Assembly (NCBI RefSeq): GCF_024810105.1
Contig: NZ_JANUDX010000014.1
Location: 1 to 64,000 of the forward strand
Length of the DNA stretch: 64,000 bases
Origin: Stenotrophomonas sp. BIGb0135
Lineage (GTDB): Bacteria > Pseudomonadota > Gammaproteobacteria > Xanthomonadales > Xanthomonadaceae
Direction of reading: 5' to 3'
In this document: positions 51,196 to 59,763 of the stretch, in pieces
Layout: every line of letters begins with the position of its first letter
How positions within the stretch are numbered: position 1 is the stretch's first letter
Notes under the pieces: generated by a model
Databases searched by the model: none
The model's input: only the letters and a program-made list of their open reading frames with translations
Told to the model about the DNA's origin: nothing
Translations under genes and position numbers: made by a program

Positions 51196-51779
51196 GTACC
51201 GCCGACTACTTCCAGAAGCTGTACCAGCAGCCGGACCCCTTTCATTACCGCAGCCGCTGGTACGAGGCGCGCAAGCGCGCGCTCACCCTGGCGTGCCTGC
51301 CCCGGCTGCGCTATGCCAGCGCATGGGAGCTGGGGTGTTCCAACGGCGTGCTCACCGCCGCGCTCGCCGCACGCTGCGATGCCTTGCTGGGCACCGACAT
51401 CAGCGCCGAGGCGCTGGCCGAGGCCGCGATCTCCACGCAGGCGTGGCCGGGGGTGACGCTGCAACGCGCCGACCACCCGGGTGACTGGCCGCCGGGCAGG
51501 TTCGACCTGATCGTGGTGAGCGAAGTGGGCTACTACCTGGACACGACGGCGTTGGCGCTGATGGCGCGGCAACTGCATGCCAGCCTTGCCGATGACGGGC
51601 TGTTGCTGGCCTGCCACTGGCGGCATCCGTTCGACGAAGCGCGCACAACCACGCCGCAGGTGCACCGCGCCCTGTCGGCCACGCTGCGGGAGGCGTTCAC
51701 CTACCAGGATGAAGACCTGCTCCTGCAGGGCTGGAGCACGCAGCCGGTCAGCGTGGCGCAGCAGGAGGGCCTGCGATGA
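51192..51779 (+). CDS. SAM-dependent methyltransferase, NodS-like
   Basis: 195 residues: YFQKLYQQPDPFHYRSRWYEARKRALTLACLP leads into motif I WELGCSNGVLTAALAARC and acid LLGTDIS; later FDLIVVSEVGYYLD. This start is typical of the NodS/SAM N-methyltransferase group. ATG overlaps the deacetylase stop by 4 bases and its own stop overlaps the next ATG. Confidence 0.9.
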   Translation: MSTADYFQKLYQQPDPFHYRSRWYEARKRALTLACLPRLRYASAWELGCSNGVLTAALAARCDALLGTDISAEALAEAAISTQAWPGVTLQRADHPGDWPPGRFDLIVVSEVGYYLDTTALALMARQLHASLADDGLLLACHWRHPFDEARTTTPQVHRALSATLREAFTYQDEDLLLQGWSTQPVSVAQQEGLR

Positions 51780-52477
51780 TCGCGGTGATCGTCCCGGCCC
51801 ACAACGAGGTGGCGGACATCGGTCGCTGCCTGGCGGCGATCAACGTGGCCGGCGCGCATCCGCGTCTGCAGGGTGAGCCGGTCCTGGCGGTGGTCGCCCT
51901 GGATGACTGCAGCGACGGCACGGAGGCCGTGGCCGCCTCCTTCGGGGCGGCCACCCTCACCGTGGACGCGCGCTGCGTGGGCGCGGCGCGGGCAGCGGCG
52001 GCCAACCACGCGCTGGCGCTGGGCGCGCGCTGGATCGCCAGCACCGATGCGGACACGCTGGTGCCGCCGGAGTGGGTGTGGAAGCAGACGCGCTGCGGTG
52101 CCGACGCTTTCTGCGGGGTGGTGGACGTGGTGGATTGGCTGGATTACCCGCAGGCCGTGCGCGAGGCCTTCGCCTGCCGGGAAGTGGCCCGCGACGGCCA
52201 CGGCCACGTGCATGGCGCCAACCTGGGCGTCAGTGCCGCGGCCTACCTGGCGGCAGGAGGCTTCGCGGCGTTGGCCACCGGCGAGGACGTGGCGCTGGTG
52301 CAGGCGCTGCAGCGCAGCCGCGCCAGCATCGCCTGGCATGCGCGACCGGCGGTGGCCACCAGCGCCCGTCGTGCGGCGAAGGCGCCGCAGGGCTTCAGTG
52401 GGTTCCTGCGCGCGCTGGAACGCGAGGTGCTGGACGCAGGCACGGCCTTGCTGCCGACGCCGGCGTTGCTGCGCTGA
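51776..52477 (+). CDS. Family 2 glycosyltransferase
   Basis: 233 residues with the GT-A start IAVIVPAHNEVADIGRCLAAI, ALDDCSDGTEAVAA, DxD-like STDADTLVP, and GANLGVSAAAYLAAGGFAALATGEDVALVQAL (acceptor ED motif). No membrane segment. Last gene of the four-gene overlapping unit 49487-52477. Probably transfers an N-acetylated sugar that the PIG-L enzyme then deacetylates. Confidence 0.92.
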   Translation: MIAVIVPAHNEVADIGRCLAAINVAGAHPRLQGEPVLAVVALDDCSDGTEAVAASFGAATLTVDARCVGAARAAAANHALALGARWIASTDADTLVPPEWVWKQTRCGADAFCGVVDVVDWLDYPQAVREAFACREVARDGHGHVHGANLGVSAAAYLAAGGFAALATGEDVALVQALQRSRASIAWHARPAVATSARRAAKAPQGFSGFLRALEREVLDAGTALLPTPALLR

Positions 52478-52510
52478 CGAGGCGGCGGCAACGCCGGTGC
52501 GGCAGCCGCC

Positions 52511-55321
52511 TCAGGCGTTGGCCAGCACCGTGCGTACCCGCGTGGCCAGTTCGTCCAGGGTGAACGGCTTGCCGATCACCTGCACGCTGGGGTCGAGCAC
52601 GCCGTCGCGCTCCAGCGCATTGCGGCTGTACCCGGTGGCGAACAACACCCGCAGGTCCGGCCGCCGCCGCAGCGCTTCGTCGGCCAGCTCGCGCCCGTTG
52701 ACCTGCGGCATCACCACGTCGGTGAACAGCAGCGCGATGGCCGGATGCGCATCCAGCAGTGCCAACGCCGTGGCAGCGCCATCGGCGGCCAGCACGGGGT
52801 AGCCCATCTCGCTCAGGGCGTCGATGGAGAACTGCCGCACGGCCGGTTCGTCGTCCACCACCAGGATCAACTCGCGGTCGCCGCCTGGCGCTGCCGTGCC
52901 CTCCGACCCCTGCGCGCCGCCCGCATCGCCTGCGTCGCCGGCCTCCATCGCCGCGACCGGGCGCGGCAGGTACACCTTTACCATGGTGCCCTGGCCCACC
53001 TGCGAGGCGATCTTGAGGTGGCCGCTGGACTGCTTCACGAACCCGTACACCTGCGAGAGCCCCAGCCCGGTGCCCTGGCCGACGCCCTTGGTGGTGAAGA
53101 AGGGATCGAAGGCCTTGGCGATCACCTCCGGCGGCATGCCGTGGCCGCTGTCGGCCACGCTGATCATGATGTAGCGGCCGGGCGGTACGTCGGGATGCGC
53201 GTCGTCGCCGGGCGCATCGATGCAGCAGTTGGCGGTGGCCACCCGCAGATGACCGCCCTCCGGCATGGCGTCGCGCGCGTTGACGGCCAGGTTGAGGATG
53301 ACGTTCTCCAGCTGGTTGGCATCGGCGAACGCCGGCGACAGGTCGTCGGCCAGCACCGTGTCCAGATGGATGCGGCTGCCCAGCGAGTGCACCAGCAGGT
53401 CCGACATGCCGGCCACCAGCTGGTTCACGTCCAGCTGCACCGGCTGCAGCGGCTGCTGGCGTGAGAACGCGAGCAGGCGCTGGGTGAGCTGGGCGGCGCG
53501 GCTGGCGCCGTCGATGGCCATGTCGATGTAGCGCGTGGCGCGCGGGTCGCTGTCGCCCAGGCGCAGGGCCAGCAGGTCCAGCGGGCCGATCACCGTGGCC
53601 AGCATGTTGTTGAAGTCATGCGCGATGCCGCCGGTCAGCTGGCCCACCGCTTCCATTTTCTGGCTCTGCCGGAGCGCATCTTCCACCCGGGTGCGCTCGG
53701 CCACTTCCTCGGCCACGCGGCTTTCCAGGCGCTCGTTCAATTCGTGCAGGCGCGCATCGGCGGCCTTGCGTGCGCTGATGTCGATGGCCACGCCCACCAC
53801 GCGCACGCAGCGATCGCCGTCGAACAGGCCCTGGCCCTTGGCGGCGACCCAGCGCACCACGCCATCTTCCTTGCCGATGGTGCGGTACTCCACGTCGTAG
53901 CGCGCGCGCTGCGCGGGGTCGGCCGCGGCGGCAAACGCGGCGCTGGTCATGGCCAGGTCGTCCGGGTGGATGCCGCCGTAGAAGTCGCGCATGGAGACGG
54001 CCACGTCCGGCGAGATGCCGAACATCGCCTTGGTCCGTGCCGGCCAGATCAACACATCGTGCACCAGGTCCACGTCCCAGAAGCCCATGTCGCCGGCCTC
54101 GGTGGCCAGGCGCAGGCGCTCTTCACTGTCGGCCAGGGCGGCCTCGGCGGCCTTGCGCCCGGACAGGTCGAGCATGGCGCCGATCATCCGCACCGGCTCA
54201 CCGGCGGCGCCCCGCAGCATCGCACCGCGGTCGAGCACGGCGGCGTAGCTGCCATCGGCCCGGCGGAACCGGTATTCGGCCGACCACGCGTCGCCGTCGC
54301 CGTCGATGACGGCATGGATGCCGGCGTCCACCCGCGCACGGTCGTCGGGGTGGATGTGGTCCAGCCACCACTGTGCGTCGGTCTCGCTGTGCGCATGCCC
54401 GAACAGGGTGGCCAGCGCCTCGTTCCAGACCACCTGGCCATCGCTGATGCGCCAGTCCCAGATCGCATCGTTGGTGGCGCGGGCGGCCAGCCGGTAGCGC
54501 TCCTCCACTTCCAGGTGGCGCGCTTCGGCCACCTTGCGCGCGGTGATGTCCAGCGAGGTGCCTATCAGCCCGACCACATTGCCGTCGGCATCGCGCAGGG
54601 GCGACTTGGTGGACAGCCAGTGCGCGCGCCGGCCATCGGGAAAGCTGACCTCTTCCTCCAGCTGCTCGCTCTGCCCGCTGGCCATCACCCGCTCGTCGGT
54701 CGCCATCACCGTGGCGGCCTGCACCGGGTCGCCGAGCAGTTCGGCATCGGTGCGGCCCACGTACGCTTCCGGCGGCCTGCCGATCAGCTCGGTGGTGCCG
54801 CGGTTGCCGATCAGGATCCGGCCTTGCCGGTCCTTGGCGTAGACCACGCCGGGCGTAGCCTCCACGAAGGAACGCAGCAGGGTCTGCGCCTGGTCGCGCT
54901 CGGCTTCCACCCGGCGTCGTTCGTCGATGTCGATGAGTACGCCGGGGAAACCGATGGCCTTGCCCTCGGCATCCAGGTCCACCCGGCCGATGGCTTCGAT
55001 CCAGCGGTACTGTCCATCCGCGCTGCGGGTACGGTACTGGTGTGCGTAGCGGCCGCCGCGACGGACGGCCTCGGCGATCGCCTCGGCCAGGCCGGGCCGG
55101 TCCTCGGGATGCACCGCGGCCACCACCTGTTCCAGGCGCAGCTCGGTGCGGGCCAGCGCCGGGTCCAGGCCATGCACGCGGGCCAGCGCATCGTCGACGG
55201 TGAGGCTGTCCTGGGCCACGTCCCAGAACCAGGTGCCGATGATGGCGCCGGCGGCCAGCGCCATGTTGACCCGCTCGGTGTCACGCTCGCCTGGTGGATC
55301 GGAAGAATGCGAAGCGCTCAC
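52511..55321 (-). CDS. Hybrid sensor histidine kinase with four PAS domains
   Basis: 936 residues, GTG start, no membrane helices: PAS domains near 20-140, 145-265, 275-395 and 400-520 (three with HPEDR/HPDD-type ends), a kinase H-box GGIAHDFNN with His568, ATPase motifs NLAVNARDAMPEGG and GQGTGLGLSQVYGF, and a C-terminal receiver with Asp868 (LLFTDVVMP). Cytoplasmic multi-signal sensor. Its kinase part is close to that of the hybrid kinase at 59764. Confidence 0.94.
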   Translation of the reverse strand: MSASHSSDPPGERDTERVNMALAAGAIIGTWFWDVAQDSLTVDDALARVHGLDPALARTELRLEQVVAAVHPEDRPGLAEAIAEAVRRGGRYAHQYRTRSADGQYRWIEAIGRVDLDAEGKAIGFPGVLIDIDERRRVEAERDQAQTLLRSFVEATPGVVYAKDRQGRILIGNRGTTELIGRPPEAYVGRTDAELLGDPVQAATVMATDERVMASGQSEQLEEEVSFPDGRRAHWLSTKSPLRDADGNVVGLIGTSLDITARKVAEARHLEVEERYRLAARATNDAIWDWRISDGQVVWNEALATLFGHAHSETDAQWWLDHIHPDDRARVDAGIHAVIDGDGDAWSAEYRFRRADGSYAAVLDRGAMLRGAAGEPVRMIGAMLDLSGRKAAEAALADSEERLRLATEAGDMGFWDVDLVHDVLIWPARTKAMFGISPDVAVSMRDFYGGIHPDDLAMTSAAFAAAADPAQRARYDVEYRTIGKEDGVVRWVAAKGQGLFDGDRCVRVVGVAIDISARKAADARLHELNERLESRVAEEVAERTRVEDALRQSQKMEAVGQLTGGIAHDFNNMLATVIGPLDLLALRLGDSDPRATRYIDMAIDGASRAAQLTQRLLAFSRQQPLQPVQLDVNQLVAGMSDLLVHSLGSRIHLDTVLADDLSPAFADANQLENVILNLAVNARDAMPEGGHLRVATANCCIDAPGDDAHPDVPPGRYIMISVADSGHGMPPEVIAKAFDPFFTTKGVGQGTGLGLSQVYGFVKQSSGHLKIASQVGQGTMVKVYLPRPVAAMEAGDAGDAGGAQGSEGTAAPGGDRELILVVDDEPAVRQFSIDALSEMGYPVLAADGAATALALLDAHPAIALLFTDVVMPQVNGRELADEALRRRPDLRVLFATGYSRNALERDGVLDPSVQVIGKPFTLDELATRVRTVLANA

Positions 55322-55868
55322 GGGGTACTCGCGGTGAAAGGGGAGGAGTCCAGGCGTTCACCCGGAAGATGCAGCGAGGCGAGGCGAGGAGGCGACCTAG
55401 AGTAGCGCCGCCGCCCGCGCATGGGGAACCACGGCACGGCCCCGGCCGGCGCAGCGGGACCGGTCGGCGTGCGGCTTCCCTCCCGTGCACCGACGCGGTG
55501 ACGCCCCGGTTCCGGCTCCTGCAAGCCGTGGGCGGGTCGCGGTGCCTGCTGGCTCGGGCACATCCGCTCGCGCGTTTCACCTGGGCCACAGGACCATGCC
55601 GCCGGGGTGCGGGTCCGTGAAGAAGTCCGTCGCCGCGCGCGCCCGCGCTGCGGTGGCGGCGGGGGTGTCCTCCGGCGGGTCCCGGGCCGTGCCGGCCCAG
55701 GCCAGCGCGCTGGCCAACTGCAGTGTGCCGACACGCTTCCTGTGCTCTTCCTCGTGGTGGGCGAGCACAACGCAGGTGCGCCCGGGGCGCGGCCCGAGCG
55801 CCATATGAGCTGCGGTCGAAGGACACCTTCAGCGGCGGCGCGGCCGGCTGAGCGGTGCGCCGCTGCCG
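55322..55868. other. 547-base gap with one doubtful small frame
   Basis: Between the hybrid kinase and the carotenoid oxygenase. Apart from the doubtful gene at 55577-55804 no feature, repeat or terminator was seen. The sequence is GC-rich with overlapping open frames on both strands and may be the remains of a gene. Confidence 0.5.
55577..55804 (-). CDS. Doubtful small protein
   Basis: 75 codons downstream of the carotenoid oxygenase (MALGPRPGRTCVVLAHHE start, FFTDPHPGGMVLWPR end). No ribosome site or known family; third positions favour G/C. It may be a decayed gene tail. Confidence 0.3.
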   Translation of the reverse strand: MALGPRPGRTCVVLAHHEEEHRKRVGTLQLASALAWAGTARDPPEDTPAATAARARAATDFFTDPHPGGMVLWPR

Positions 55869-57392
55869 TCAGCCGCGCGCGGCGAACGTGCCGTGGAAGC
55901 CGAGCGGCACCGCGTACGGCAGCCATGCCTGCGCCAGCGGGCCCTCGTCGACGCGCCGGGCGTCGAGCACGGCGATGCCGCTGCGTTGGCTGGCCGCGTC
56001 CAGCAGGGTGCCGACCAGCCAGCCGTCGTCGGCGTTGCGGCTGCCGGGGCGCGGTACGAACACGTGCTCCTCGGCCAGGATGTCGCGGCCGTAGCGGTAG
56101 ACCTCGCGGCGGCCGCGGTCCACGTCGTAGCTGGCCACCGCATTGAAGTAGGGCGCGCTCGTGTCGCCGTGCATGGCCGGTGCGTACAGGCGGGCGCCGC
56201 GGCTGCCGGTGCTGCGGGTGTCGAACAGCGGGAACTCGATGCCGGTGATGCCGGTGTCTTCCCAGTGCGCCTTGCCGGTGCGCAGGTCCAGGTGCAGCTC
56301 GCGCAGCGATGCGTTGGAGTTGGCCGCGTGCGCGGCATCGCCGGCCATGGCCGCCTGCATGGGCGAGCGCGCCTCGTTGATGTCGTCGTGGCGGACAGTG
56401 CGCATCACGATGCGGCCGTTGCGCTGGTAGGCATCGCCGAAATGGTAGGCGGCGGTGAACGCGGCCTCGAACCACTGCGCGCTGTCCGGGGCGGCCTTGG
56501 GCACGACGGCGATGCGGCAGGGGCGGTCCGGGGCAAAGGCCAGGCGCTCGAAGAACGCGCCGCCGCCCTGCCTGTAGTCGAACGGCATCAGCATGAAGAC
56601 CAGGTGCGCGTCGGTCATGGCGAAGGCATGCAGGTAGCCCATGAACGGCGTGTCCAGCACGCTGGCCGAGCGCAGCTGGCCGTCCTTGCCGATCTTCCAG
56701 ACCAGCAGGCCGGTGCCGCCCAGCAGCGATAGCGAGCCGAAGTTCCACACCGTGCCGTCGCGGTCCACCAGCGGGTGCGCCGAGAACGGCACGCTGGCCA
56801 GGTCCGGGCGCCAGGCGGTCGGGCCGAGCGTGGTCAGTTCATCCGGGTCCAGTTCGAAGGCCGAGCCGGCTTCGCACAGCGCGAACAGGCGGCCGTTGAT
56901 GTTGATCACCGACGTGTTGGCGGCGTTGGCGTCGTCGTTGTTGCGCACCGGCTGCATGTCCGGCACCACCGTGCCGGCGGCCGGGTACAGGAAGCGCCCG
57001 GCCTTCTGCTCGCGGGTGAACTTGGGCGTGGCCACCATGCGCGCGCGGTGGGTGAGCGTGCCATCGCCGTTGAAGTGCCACCCGTGCACCATGCCGTCGC
57101 CATCGAACCAGTGGTCGTAGCGGAAGCCGTTGCGCTCGGTCCAGGCCGGGCCGTTGCGGTACAGCGTGCCGGCCAGGCCCTGCGGCAGGCGGCCCTGCAG
57201 GGGCACCGTGGCCGGCCCCAGGGTTTCACTGTCGACGCTGCGCCAGCCGGTCAGCCACGGATGTTGCTGGCGGGCGGCGGCGAAGCTGGCGGCATCGCCG
57301 GCGAAGGCGGGCAGGCTGCGCAGCGCGGTGGCGCCGAGCAGGGCGGTGGTGGTGGCCGAGAGCAGCGAGCGGAGGAAACGTCGGCGGTCCAT
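55869..57392 (-). CDS. Tat-exported carotenoid oxygenase
   Basis: 507 residues. Twin-arginine signal (DRRRFLRSLLSATTTALLGA) followed by a seven-bladed carotenoid/stilbene cleavage oxygenase: four iron-ligand His candidates in SAHPLVD (His206), YLHAFAMTD (His255), AYHFGDAY (His317) and FHGTFAARG (His500). Starts MDRRRF after a shadow frame. Cleaves a double bond in a carotenoid, apocarotenoid or stilbene. 37 bases after the DUF2141 gene. Confidence 0.93.
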   Translation of the reverse strand: MDRRRFLRSLLSATTTALLGATALRSLPAFAGDAASFAAARQQHPWLTGWRSVDSETLGPATVPLQGRLPQGLAGTLYRNGPAWTERNGFRYDHWFDGDGMVHGWHFNGDGTLTHRARMVATPKFTREQKAGRFLYPAAGTVVPDMQPVRNNDDANAANTSVININGRLFALCEAGSAFELDPDELTTLGPTAWRPDLASVPFSAHPLVDRDGTVWNFGSLSLLGGTGLLVWKIGKDGQLRSASVLDTPFMGYLHAFAMTDAHLVFMLMPFDYRQGGGAFFERLAFAPDRPCRIAVVPKAAPDSAQWFEAAFTAAYHFGDAYQRNGRIVMRTVRHDDINEARSPMQAAMAGDAAHAANSNASLRELHLDLRTGKAHWEDTGITGIEFPLFDTRSTGSRGARLYAPAMHGDTSAPYFNAVASYDVDRGRREVYRYGRDILAEEHVFVPRPGSRNADDGWLVGTLLDAASQRSGIAVLDARRVDEGPLAQAWLPYAVPLGFHGTFAARG

Positions 57393-57429
57393 GCGGGGTC
57401 TCAAGGTTGGCGGGGAGGACGGCGGGCAA

Positions 57430-57852
57430 TCAGCGCAGCGCGATGCTGATCGCTGCGCCGTCGGCCGGCACGTGCACGCGGGCTTCGTCGAAGGTGGGCT
57501 TGCGCTGCACCTGCGGGTTGTTGCTGAAGCCGTAGCCCTCGACCGGGATACCGACGATATTGGTGTCCAGCGTGCCGTTGTCGTTCTCGTCGTGGGTGAC
57601 CAGCACGGCGTAGTCGCCGGCCGGCAGGTTCTTGAACACCACGTGCGCGTCATCGGTGCTGGGCGCCAGGCGCTGCGCCTGGACCGGCGCGGCCTTGCCG
57701 TCCCAGCCGGCCGTGCCATCCACCACCGCCAGGCGCACGGTGCCGGTATGGACGCGGATGCCGTGCAGGTCCACCTGCAGGTCGCCGGCCGAGGCGGAGG
57801 CGGCCAGCAGCAGGCCGGCGAACGGGAGGCAGAACAGGGCGTTGCGGATCAT
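57430..57852 (-). CDS. Secreted DUF2141 protein
   Basis: 140 residues: signal peptide (LFCLPFAGLLLAASASAG) then the DUF2141 fold, LQVDLHGIRVHTGTVRLAVVDG, FKNLPAGDYAVLVTHDENDNGTLDTNIVGIPVEGYGFSNN. The Asp/Asn-rich loop could bind calcium. Usually found beside carotenoid oxygenases or other lipid/redox enzymes; here in one operon with the oxygenase downstream. Confidence 0.9.
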   Translation of the reverse strand: MIRNALFCLPFAGLLLAASASAGDLQVDLHGIRVHTGTVRLAVVDGTAGWDGKAAPVQAQRLAPSTDDAHVVFKNLPAGDYAVLVTHDENDNGTLDTNIVGIPVEGYGFSNNPQVQRKPTFDEARVHVPADGAAISIALR

Positions 57853-57999
57853 GGCGGTGGCTCGGGTTGGGTGTGGGGCCAGTCTGCCCAGCCGTGCGGC
57901 GCGGCCCCATGCCCAGTGGTCATCGATCCGCAGTGCCGGAAGTCACTTTCTGCACGCGGGCCATTGCCGCATGGGGCACTGCACGGGCAGCATGCGGAC

Positions 58000-59103
58000 A
58001 TGCCTGCTTTCCTGCGCACCCTCATCAGCCCGCTCAGCCTCGCCGGCCTGCTCACCATCATGGGGGTAGGGCTGTCGCTGGGCCTGCCCTCCGACGCCGA
58101 CGGTGCGCTGCGCTGGGCCGTGCTCGGGGTGTTCATCGCCCTGTTCCTGGCCTACGACCACCTGCCACCGCGCACCCCGCTGCGCCTGGCCAGCGATGTG
58201 GTGCAGGCACTGCTGGCGTTGTGGCTGGCCTGGCTGGAACCGCGCGTGGGCACCGTGCCGGTGCTGCTGGTGGTGCTGGTGGCGCACCTGGCCGAGCACT
58301 GGTCGCCGCGCGTGGTGCTGGCCACCACGGTGGTGCTCAACGTGGTCCTGTACCTGGTGCTGCGCCACAGCGGCTTCACCCAGCCCTTGCTGATCGTGGC
58401 GATCTACGCCGGCTTCCAGGCGTTCGCCGCGCTCACCGCGCATTACGCGCGCAGCGCCGAGCAGGCCCGCGACGCGCTGGCGCGGGTCAACGCGGACCTG
58501 CTCGCCACGCGCACCCTGCTGGCCGATGGTGCCCGCGACGCCGAGCGCTTGCGGCTGGCGCGCGAGCTGCACGACGTGGCCGGGCACACGCTCACCGCGA
58601 TGCGCCTGAACCTGCGCGCGCTGGCGGCCGACCCCGCGCTCGCCGGCCGCGAGCCGTTGGTGCAGGCCGAACGCCTGTCCGGCGAGCTGCTCGGCGATAT
58701 CCGCCGCGTGGTGCAGTCCATGCGCGATGAGCGCGGCCTGGACCTGGCCACTGCGCTGCAGGCGCTGGCGGCGCCGTTCCCACGCCCGGGCCTGCGCGTG
58801 CGCATCGACGCGCGCGTGCGCATCACCCACCCCATGGTCGCCGACGCGGTGCTGCGGCTGGCGCAGGAAGCGTTGACCAATGCCGCCCGGCATGGCGATG
58901 CCGCTACGGTATGGCTGGACATCGACAACGAGGACGACGGCGTGCGCATCGACATCCGCGACGACGGCCAGCGCGCCGAGCGCATCCGCGAAGGCAACGG
59001 CATCACCGGCATGCGCGAGCGGCTCGCCGAGCTGCACGGCACGCTGGAACTGGCCCGGACCGACGCCGGTGGCATGCACCTCACCGCGCGGTTGCCGGCA
59101 TGA
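58000..59103 (+). CDS. DesK-type membrane histidine kinase
   Basis: 367 residues: five or six membrane helices in the first 150 residues, HisKA_3 box LARELHDVAGHTLTAMRLNLR with His191, and a short ATPase domain (EALTNAARHGDAATVWLDI, GNGITGMRERLAELHG). Pairs with the overlapping NarL-type regulator. The sensor part resembles DesK-like membrane sensors. It diverges from the DUF2141-oxygenase operon. Confidence 0.93.
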   Translation: MPAFLRTLISPLSLAGLLTIMGVGLSLGLPSDADGALRWAVLGVFIALFLAYDHLPPRTPLRLASDVVQALLALWLAWLEPRVGTVPVLLVVLVAHLAEHWSPRVVLATTVVLNVVLYLVLRHSGFTQPLLIVAIYAGFQAFAALTAHYARSAEQARDALARVNADLLATRTLLADGARDAERLRLARELHDVAGHTLTAMRLNLRALAADPALAGREPLVQAERLSGELLGDIRRVVQSMRDERGLDLATALQALAAPFPRPGLRVRIDARVRITHPMVADAVLRLAQEALTNAARHGDAATVWLDIDNEDDGVRIDIRDDGQRAERIREGNGITGMRERLAELHGTLELARTDAGGMHLTARLPA

Positions 59104-59741
59104 GCGCGGTCGCGGCGTTGCGCGTGGCCCTGGCCGACGACCAGGCGCTGGTCCGCGCGGGCCTGCGCGCGCTGCTCCAGGGCCTGGGCGTGCAGGTGGT
59201 GCTGGAGGCCGATGACGGCCAGACGCTGCTGGATGGGCTGCTGGCCCAGCCGGTGGACGTGGTGCTCAGCGACATCCGCATGCCCGGCCTGGACGGCATC
59301 CAGGCGTTGCAGCAGGTGCGCGCGCGTGGCGACCGCACGCCGTGGCTGCTGCTGACCACCTTCGACGAAAGCGACCTGCTGCTGCGCGCCAGCGAGGGCG
59401 GCGCGCAGGGCTTCATGCTCAAGGATGCCGCACCGGAAGACCTGCACGAGGCGATCGTGCGGGTTGCACGCGGCGACACCCTGCTGCAGCCGGTCAGTAC
59501 CGACCCGGTGCGTGCGCGCTATCGCTTCCACGACGAGGCACCGCCCAGCGATACCTTCGGCGAGAAGGAAGTGGCGATCCTGCGGCTGCTGGCCGGCGGC
59601 TATTCCAACAAGGAGATCGCGCGCAGCCTGTTCCTGGCCGAGGGCACGGTGAAAAACTACGTGTCCACCATCCTGGACAAGCTCGGCACGCGCGACCGCA
59701 CCCGCGCGGTGTTGAAGGCGATCACGCTGCGGGTCATCTGA
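59100..59741 (+). CDS. NarL/LuxR-type response regulator
   Basis: 213 residues; receiver with phospho-acceptor Asp58 (VVLSDIRMPGLDG) and a C-terminal LuxR helix-turn-helix (LAGGYSNKEIARSLFLAEGTVKNYVSTILDKLG). Starts 4 bases inside the kinase gene, so the pair is co-translated. Targets unknown; the adjacent divergent oxygenase operon is a candidate. Confidence 0.94.
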   Translation: MSAVAALRVALADDQALVRAGLRALLQGLGVQVVLEADDGQTLLDGLLAQPVDVVLSDIRMPGLDGIQALQQVRARGDRTPWLLLTTFDESDLLLRASEGGAQGFMLKDAAPEDLHEAIVRVARGDTLLQPVSTDPVRARYRFHDEAPPSDTFGEKEVAILRLLAGGYSNKEIARSLFLAEGTVKNYVSTILDKLGTRDRTRAVLKAITLRVI

Positions 59742-59763
59742 GGGACGGCAGCGGATCGCCGCG

